A program made the translations under genes and the position numbers. The notes under the pieces were generated by a model that was given only the letters and a program-made list of their open reading frames with translations, was not told the origin of the DNA and made no database searches. DNA of 10,186 nt from a bacterium UBA2219 (GTDB lineage: Bacteria > Desulfobacterota > Deferrimicrobia > Deferrimicrobiales > Deferrimicrobiaceae). The DNA is taken from NCBI GenBank assembly GCA_002327765.1, contig DCUH01000054.1, positions 43,007 to 53,192 of the forward strand. Direction: 5' to 3'. Shown here one piece after another: positions 6,284 to 10,186 of the stretch; the stretch's first letter is position 1, and each line of letters begins with the position of its first letter.

Positions 6284-6927
6284 CCCAATGCATCGCCGAC
6301 CGCCCCTCCCAATAGGCACCCGCGAAAACGGCACCGGATCCAGGGATCGGATGGAACACGACGAAACGCCGCAACGGGCCGCATCCTCTGCTTGATGGTC
6401 CGGATATGCGATTCCTGCACCGAATTCTCTATCGCTCCTGGCCGGGCTTCCCTCACCTTCCGAATCGCATCTTCCGGCTTCTCCCCGAATTCGACGAGCA
6501 GTCTGGCGGCAATCGTCCCGGTGCGCCCCAGTCCCCCCTTGCAATGGATCAGAACCTTCCCGCCGCGGAGGATGTCTTCCCGGATCCAGTTTCCGTCGGA
6601 CTCCCATTTCCGTTCAAATACCGCATCTGGAACCCCTCCGTCCTCTATCGGAAGCAAGATGTATCGGACGCCACATCCGGCGACGCACATGCCCAAGTCG
6701 TTCACGCCCAAACGGGCCATCTCGTCCCACGTGAGAAGGTTTACCCACGTCGTTGCTCCCCAATTCCGGATAGCGGCGATATCGGCATTCATATCGCGTT
6801 CCCAGGAACCGGACAGTGCGCCCTTCTGGATCTTCCCGGGGCAGAATGTCAGGCCGATCCGGCCGTTGATCCCGTCGATGGTAATCTCATCGATCCTCAA
6901 GGGATCCGTCACGCTTGTCCGAATCAA
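6265..6927 (-). CDS. Dual-specificity-type phosphatase domain (5' frame of the fusion)
   Basis: This 220-residue frame is the still-open first part of the disrupted fusion. It resembles CDKN3-like cyclin-dependent kinase inhibitor 3 phosphatase domains: DPLRIDEITIDG, NGRIGLTFCPGK, a helix-strand unit (DMNADIAAIRNWGATTWVNL), the acid loop LPIEDGGVPD (Asp96 is a candidate general acid), and the P-loop HCKGGLGRTG at 128-137 with Cys129 and Arg135 in the CX5R arrangement. Then follow AARLLVEFG and KVREARPGAIEN. All catalytic residues of a cysteine phosphatase are present, so this half could still be active if made. After residue 215 it enters the ADPRH motif and frameshifts, ending five residues later. 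Longer starts exist (ATG 7044 and ATG 6969), but 7044 sits directly after a terminator-like hairpin and neither has as good a ribosome-binding site as TTG 6927. Confidence 0.78.
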   Translation of the reverse strand: MIRTSVTDPLRIDEITIDGINGRIGLTFCPGKIQKGALSGSWERDMNADIAAIRNWGATTWVNLLTWDEMARLGVNDLGMCVAGCGVRYILLPIEDGGVPDAVFERKWESDGNWIREDILRGGKVLIHCKGGLGRTGTIAARLLVEFGEKPEDAIRKVREARPGAIENSVQESHIRTIKQRMRPVAAFRRVPSDPWIRCRFRGCLLGGAVGDALGRRWSF

Positions 6928-7053
6928 TGGATCCTCCGCCCGTGAAACCACTCGAATACTTCCCCGGCGCATCGCGCCGTTCCGACCAGCGAGCCACCAA
7001 ACCTTCCGTTTCCATGTAACCCAATACCTCGGCTCCCGGTCCATTGCAAGGAA

Positions 7054-7085
7054 GCCCCGGCACGGACCTGCCTCCGTACCGGGGC
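7054..7085 (-). terminator. Terminator-like hairpin after the beta-barrel gene
   Basis: In the minus-strand RNA, GCCCCGG-U-ACGGA pairs with UCCGU-G-CCGGGGC around a 6-nt loop, giving a 13-bp stem including one G-U pair. On the plus strand the same position is a C/A mismatch, so the fold favours minus-strand RNA. It lies 20 nt past the beta-barrel stop and is followed by UUCCUUGC, a poor U-tract. It likely separates that gene from the phosphatase gene. Confidence 0.6.
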
Positions 7086-7105
7086 CGCCCTGCCCTAATG
7101 ATGCG

Positions 7106-7735
7106 TCAGAAGGCGTACCTTATTCCGAGCTGGACCGCATGGGAGCTGTAATCCAGTTCGAATTCATCACCTACGACGTCACTGAAAGACGGCGTGGACG
7201 TGCCGAGGTACTTGTAAGACAAATCCAGCATCAACCGCGGATTGATGCTGAAACCCACACCGGCGATGAACTGGTATGCGAACACCGTATCCGAATCGTC
7301 CGCCAGTCCCGGCGAGTCGATGGCGACATTCGCGAATCCCAAACCGGCACCTATAAACGGAATAACCGAGCCCGAAGACCCGATATCGATATATCCATTC
7401 GCCAGCAAGCTCGTTGTCGTGACGTCACCGGTTATGGATACCGAACCTCCCGGACCCGATATCCGGTCTCCATCGTTCGTCCTGTAAGCGACTTCCCCCT
7501 CAAGACGAAAAGAATCGTTTTTCATCCCGAGGGCCAATCCGAACATGAACCCGGCATCGGAGGAAAGTTCCGCGGTTCCGACTCCCGGTACGGCGAGGTC
7601 CGCATCGGGGTACGTGGCGACGCCGAATCCGCCGCTGATATAGCTGTTTTCGGCCGATGCGGGGAAGACAGCGACAAACGAACACGCCGCAGATACCATC
7701 AAAAAAGCTACCAGGGAATTCCCGAATCGTGTCAT
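7106..7735 (-). CDS. Outer-membrane beta-barrel protein (OmpX/Opa-like)
   Basis: A 209-residue protein with a clear signal peptide: Met-Thr-Arg start, hydrophobic core LVAFLMVSAACSFVAVF, and cleavage predicted after ASA at residue 28. The mature part alternates polar and hydrophobic residues in strand-sized blocks (YISGGFGVATY, AGFMFGLALGM, FRLEGEVAYRT, SVIPFIGAGLGFANV, FAYQFIAGVGFSI, LMLDLSYKYLG, AVQLGIRYAF), about eight strands. It ends in Tyr-Ala-Phe, the terminal aromatic that the BAM machinery recognises. This fits the OMP_b-brl (PF13505-like) families; the specific function of such small barrels (adhesion, envelope stress, ligand binding) cannot be read from sequence. ATG 7735 has GGAGG 6 nt upstream (7742-7746). 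It is monocistronic as judged by the hairpin behind it. Confidence 0.9.
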   Translation of the reverse strand: MTRFGNSLVAFLMVSAACSFVAVFPASAENSYISGGFGVATYPDADLAVPGVGTAELSSDAGFMFGLALGMKNDSFRLEGEVAYRTNDGDRISGPGGSVSITGDVTTTSLLANGYIDIGSSGSVIPFIGAGLGFANVAIDSPGLADDSDTVFAYQFIAGVGFSINPRLMLDLSYKYLGTSTPSFSDVVGDEFELDYSSHAVQLGIRYAF

Positions 7736-8046
7736 TTCACCCCTCCATGAATTTGTTTCCGGATTGAACAGCGATGCGCCAGGCCGCGAGGGAATGCGGG
7801 ATCAGGGCGGCATCCGGAAAAAGGAAGAGCGCATTGCTTCCCGGCGAGAATACCTTTTGGATTGCATACGGATCATTCGCCCCCTCCTCATCGGATATCG
7901 ATTCCTCATCGACACCCTACGGGGAGGCGGCGACAGTAAGCGTCGCCTTGTTTCCGTGGAATCCGTTGTCGGGAGATTCCGGTCTATCCGGTCATCTGTC
8001 CGGGCAGAAAGAACAGGCCCTTGAGGCGGGGGGCCTTGCTCGTACT
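7736..8046. other. Non-coding stretch, possibly degenerate
   Basis: There is no convincing gene between the beta-barrel start and the operator array. Short plus-strand frames begin near 7764 and 7774 but show no recognised domain and no good ribosome-binding site. A minus-strand frame is open apart from a TAG at about 7918-7920. The segment 7913-7964 aligns without gaps to 3419-3470 (38 of 52 bases identical by eye), and a second match follows about 85 nt on. Small hairpins occur at 7929-7947 (GGCGAC/GTCGCC) and 8015-8036 (AGGCCC/GGGCCT). It may be the remnant of a gene or duplicated fragment. Confidence 0.45.
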
Positions 8047-8130
8047 AATGTCAATTTGACACATATTGACATTTCGGTTAACGTGAGCACGTAATGTCAT
8101 TTTGATATAAATTGACATTACATTGACATT
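8047..8130. promoter_or_regulatory. Operator array of five ATTGACATT-type sites
   Basis: A 9-bp motif occurs as ATTGACATT at 8065-8073, 8111-8119 and 8122-8130. In inverse orientation it occurs as AATGTCAAT at 8047-8055 and AATGTCATT (one change) at 8093-8101. The first copy is part of a perfect 13-bp odd palindrome, TGTCAATTTGACA (8049-8061). The last two copies are 11 bp apart, one helical turn. An extended -10 candidate, TGATATAAA at 8103-8111, is flanked by copies 3 and 4, so a protein bound there would block it. The array sits directly upstream of a Fic protein with a C-terminal winged-helix-like region; autoregulation is the natural inference. Confidence 0.7.
8103..8111 (+). promoter_or_regulatory. 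Extended -10 promoter candidate for fic
   Basis: TG-A-TATAAA matches the extended -10 pattern TGnTATAAT at five of six hexamer positions. No good -35 is found 16-18 nt upstream; the TTGACA strings in the operator array are at the wrong spacing for it. Transcription would start near 8118, leaving a leader of about 45 nt before the Fic start codon. Confidence 0.4.
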
Positions 8131-8163
8131 TGATCTTGTTGGATAATCCACGCGGAGGTTTCG

Positions 8164-9516
8164 ATGAAAATCCCCGAACCTGCTCCCGATTTCCGCACAA
8201 TCCTTGCCCGCGACCCGGAAAGGGTTTTATCCCTGCTTTCCTCGGAAGAAGCACGCAAATCCGTCGAAAGGGCCAATCGGGAATATCTCCATTGGGAAAA
8301 AGCAAAATACCTGACCGGTTCGCCTCCGGTTTCCCCACAGGATCTCTGGTGTCTCATAAAGCTTTCCAGGACGGCGAACATCAAGACGATCCCTCTTGCC
8401 GATCAAAAGGGCAACCGTTTCGGCTATTGGCTCCCCGACCCGGTCCTGAAAGAGCTGCACTTCATCGATCAGAACGCGGGCGGAAGCCTCCTGACAGACA
8501 ACGCGCAACTTTCATCCGAGGCCAAGGAGCGTTACCTGGTCAGTTCCCTGATGGAAGAAGCAATCGCCTCCAGCCAGATCGAGGGGGCGGCGACGACTAG
8601 GAAAGTCGCCAAAGAAATGCTGCGCGAGGGGCGCCCACCGAAAAGCAAGGCGGAGAAAATGATCCTGAACAACTACCTCACGATCCGCCGGATCAAATCC
8701 TTTCTTGGGCAACCCCTAACGATCGACCTGCTACACGAATTTCATCGGTCATTGACGGAAGGAACCCTGGGCGACCCTTCCGCGGCAGGCCGCTTCCGAT
8801 TGGAGGATGAGCCGATCTGCGTGATTGACGAAAGCGACGGTCAGACGCTGCATGTACCGCCGCCCGCACGGAATCTACCCGCTAGAATGGATAAGTTCCT
8901 GGCATTCGCCAACGACGGGAACGACGAACCGTTCATCCACCCGGTCATACGCGCCATCCTGCTCCACTTCTGGCTCGCCTATGAACATCCGTACGTCGAT
9001 GGAAACGGCCGGACCGCGCGCGCCGTTTTCTACTGGTACATGCTTTCCAACAATTACTGGATGTTCGAGTACCTGAGCATCTCTCGCATCATCCTGAAAT
9101 CCGTCGGGCAATATGCCCGGGCCTACCTTTACGCTGAAACCGACGATCGGGACATCACCTATTTTCTCGTCTACCACCTCAAGGCTATCCACCTGGCGCT
9201 GGAGGAGCTGCAGCGCTACCTGACCCGCAAGCAAATGGAAATGCGGAAAGCGATCGCCCTACTGCGCGATGTCCCCAACCTGAACTACCGGCAGATCGCC
9301 CTGCTGCAGCACGCACTGAAGCATGCGAACGCGGTGTACACGATCGACTCCCACAAAAATTCCCATAATGTCGTTCGCGCGACAGCAACGGCGGACCTGC
9401 AGGACTTGGTGGAGAGGGGCTACCTGACCAGGAAAACGCAAAACAGACGCTTTTATTTCGAACCCGTGGCGGACATCGTACGGAAGCTGGATCTGCCAGG
9501 GAGGGGGAAAGCTTAA
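8164..9516 (+). CDS. fic: Fic family protein adenylyltransferase with C-terminal winged-helix-like region
   Basis: A 450-residue Fic enzyme, which typically transfers AMP from ATP to a hydroxyl side chain of a target protein. The N-terminal part (about 35-95, YLHWEKAKYLTG, WCLIKLSR) matches the helical N-terminal region of long Fic proteins. SSQIEG at 136-141 is the inhibitory alpha-helix motif, with Glu140 as the blocking glutamate, so it is an autoinhibited class with the inhibitor helix N-terminal to the core. The catalytic loop is HPYVDGNGRTAR at 275-286, with His275 and all consensus positions intact. Residues about 370-440 (LNYRQIALLQHAL to LVERGYLTRK) look like a winged helix-turn-helix. 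ATG 8164 has GGAGG 5 nt upstream (8154-8158). It overlies its own operator-like array and is convergent with a helicase gene 4 nt away. Target protein unknown. Confidence 0.93.
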   Translation: MKIPEPAPDFRTILARDPERVLSLLSSEEARKSVERANREYLHWEKAKYLTGSPPVSPQDLWCLIKLSRTANIKTIPLADQKGNRFGYWLPDPVLKELHFIDQNAGGSLLTDNAQLSSEAKERYLVSSLMEEAIASSQIEGAATTRKVAKEMLREGRPPKSKAEKMILNNYLTIRRIKSFLGQPLTIDLLHEFHRSLTEGTLGDPSAAGRFRLEDEPICVIDESDGQTLHVPPPARNLPARMDKFLAFANDGNDEPFIHPVIRAILLHFWLAYEHPYVDGNGRTARAVFYWYMLSNNYWMFEYLSISRIILKSVGQYARAYLYAETDDRDITYFLVYHLKAIHLALEELQRYLTRKQMEMRKAIALLRDVPNLNYRQIALLQHALKHANAVYTIDSHKNSHNVVRATATADLQDLVERGYLTRKTQNRRFYFEPVADIVRKLDLPGRGKA

Positions 9517-9520
9517 GTAA

Positions 9521-10186
9521 TTATGGTGAAAACACCAACTCCGGCACTACCACTTCCCAATTGTTGCATTGCAGAAGCCTCTCAAACCCTTGGTCATCAT
9601 CTTCTTTCCGCCAATGAACGACAGCGTTGACCTGAGCAGATTCTAGCTTCAGTTTCTCCGGCGGCGAGAATTGTTTCGCCAGGCGCCCAACGATATTGCC
9701 TGAGCTATCTTGAAGTTCCCAACGACCTTTGCTTGCATTCAGATGTAACGCATCCCCGGGTGTTAGGCGGGAAATAGCCGAATGAATCGGATCCTTGGGA
9801 TGCTTCCGTCCGGAAAAACCAAGATCGATCATTTTCAGTGGAAGGCGCCAATACTCCCTCGACAATTTATCGGTAGGGAAAAGATGATTGATCGGACCAC
9901 GCCTCTGGAAACAAGAGTAGTTGGGCATGGATTTCGTTATGAGGTTGCCCCGATCGTAACATGCCAAACAGAGGGTTTTCCGCGCACGGGTCATGGCAAC
10001 ATAATAGAGACGCCGGACGGAATCGTTGTCTTTCTGCCCCCCATCCCTGTTCCATCCCCCGTCCAATACGACGACATGGTCGAATTCAAGCCCCTTTGCC
10101 CTGTGAGCCGTCAGTAACAACAGGCTGGTTTGCCGGCGCCGAATCTCCCTCCCCCAATCCCCCAGCCACTCGATAAAGTGTTCCGC
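9521..10186 (-). CDS. UvrD-type helicase C-terminal end (RecQ/UvrD-like), partial
   Basis: The last 221 codons of a superfamily 1 helicase, open to the right window edge; frame upstream of the in-frame TTG at 10120 remains coding (AEHFIEWLGDWGREIRRRQ). Motif V region LLTAHRAKGLEFDHVVVLDG and motif VI RRLYYVAMTRARKTL (ATP-sensing arginines) are complete. Behind them is a tail of about 130 residues with GFSGRKHPKDPIH, LTPGDALHL, RWELQDSSGNIVGRLAKQF and the end WEVVVPELVFSP. From memory, this tail and the HRAKGLEFDHVVVLDGGW form are typical of very large proteins that join a RecQ-type helicase to a UvrD C-terminal domain, but the RecQ part lies outside the window. Composition is lower in GC than the left-hand genes (30 of 60 bases in 9541-9600). 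Its role, DNA repair or defence, cannot be decided here. Confidence 0.88.
   Translation of the reverse strand, partial: AEHFIEWLGDWGREIRRRQTSLLLLTAHRAKGLEFDHVVVLDGGWNRDGGQKDNDSVRRLYYVAMTRARKTLCLACYDRGNLITKSMPNYSCFQRRGPINHLFPTDKLSREYWRLPLKMIDLGFSGRKHPKDPIHSAISRLTPGDALHLNASKGRWELQDSSGNIVGRLAKQFSPPEKLKLESAQVNAVVHWRKEDDDQGFERLLQCNNWEVVVPELVFSP

Larger units (their letters stand above)
5360..6927 (-). pseudogene. Phosphatase-ADP-ribosylglycohydrolase fusion gene, disrupted
   Basis: Read as one gene, this is a 523-codon unit: an N-terminal dual-specificity-type phosphatase domain joined to an ADP-ribosylglycohydrolase (ADPRH) domain, a fusion architecture known in bacteria. It carries at least two lesions. 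First, a one-base loss in the G run at 6283-6286 (C on the plus strand) shifts frame exactly within the ADPRH opening motif GDALG|APVEF. Adding one base restores 1569 nt, a multiple of three. Second, TAG at 5519-5521 interrupts the domain; the next 52 codons in the same frame (IPSRWLEPLELRQVIEDMA to YYFHRYPG, stop at 5360) read as the normal ADPRH C-terminus. A third probable lesion is an in-frame deletion after GCGGVMRVAPIGM, where the family usually has a segment with a THGHP-like motif. TTG 6927 is chosen as start because GGAGG (6933-6937) lies 5 nt upstream. Sequencing error could explain one lesion, hardly all three. Confidence 0.8.

Noticed and set aside
6281..6290. Programmed -1 ribosomal frameshifting between the phosphatase and ADPRH frames
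   Set aside because: The local ATTGGGGCG does not form the canonical X-XXY-YYZ slippery heptamer in the incoming frame, and the gene carries a separate stop and a probable deletion. Simple mutation or a homopolymer error is more likely.
6392..7750. Plus-strand frame of about 452 codons opposite the phosphatase and beta-barrel genes
   Set aside because: It spans two recognised minus-strand genes and their terminator, and its translation has no domain signature.
7764..8094. Two overlapping plus-strand frames (86 and 106 codons) upstream of fic
   Set aside because: No recognised family, no good ribosome-binding site, and the longer one runs into the operator array. They are kept only as a possibly degenerate segment.
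8047..8130. Short repeats before fic as a CRISPR array or tandem repeat
   Set aside because: Units are 9 bp, in both orientations, with irregular spacing and no spacers of constant length; an operator array fits better.
9524..9537. TGGTG-AAAA-CACCA hairpin between the convergent fic and helicase genes
   Set aside because: Only a 5-bp stem without a U-tract on either strand and located inside the end of the helicase gene; too weak to call a terminator.

Overview
The window looks like a piece of a high-GC, Gram-negative bacterial chromosome. The evidence is two lipoprotein L,D-transpeptidases, a Braun/OprI-type alanine-zipper lipoprotein and an outer-membrane beta-barrel. Codon use and gene content are compatible with a deltaproteobacterial (Desulfobacterota-like) host, but nothing seen here fixes the taxon. 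No rRNA, tRNA, CRISPR array, transposase or integrase was recognised.

Left part (1-3123, all plus strand): the 3' end of an acyl-CoA synthetase gene is followed 3 nt later by a cell-envelope cluster. The cluster is a LysM-YkuD-SPOR L,D-transpeptidase lipoprotein, a 107-residue Ala/Lys/Glu-rich lipoprotein ending in Lys-Lys, and a second, YafK-like TPR/coiled-coil/YkuD lipoprotein. By analogy with E. coli LdtA/B/C, Lpp and YafK (DpaA), it could be a set that attaches, forms and remodels an outer membrane-peptidoglycan tether. A strong GC hairpin separates the small lipoprotein from the last gene.

Middle part (3132-5324): a short minus-strand remnant of a dual-specificity-type protein phosphatase lacks its catalytic loop. 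It lies back to back with a plus-strand gamma-glutamyltransferase-family gene that has no signal peptide.

Right part (5360-10186): this is a more accessory-looking region with lower GC in places. A minus-strand phosphatase-ADP-ribosylglycohydrolase fusion gene carries a single-base frameshift, an in-frame amber stop and probably an internal deletion, so it reads as a decaying gene. Upstream of it is an outer-membrane beta-barrel gene with its own terminator-like hairpin. Next comes a 428-nt non-coding stretch ending in five copies of a 9-bp motif (ATTGACATT in either orientation). These copies surround an extended -10 element just in front of a Fic AMP-transferase gene with a C-terminal winged-helix-like region. 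Convergent to it, 4 nt away, is the 3' end of a large helicase gene of the RecQ/UvrD type that runs off the window.

The two most notable points are the possible lipoprotein tethering module on the left and the operator array plus two decayed phosphatase copies on the right. Fic adds AMP to proteins, while the fusion gene encodes two modification-removing activities, but a shared function is only inference.
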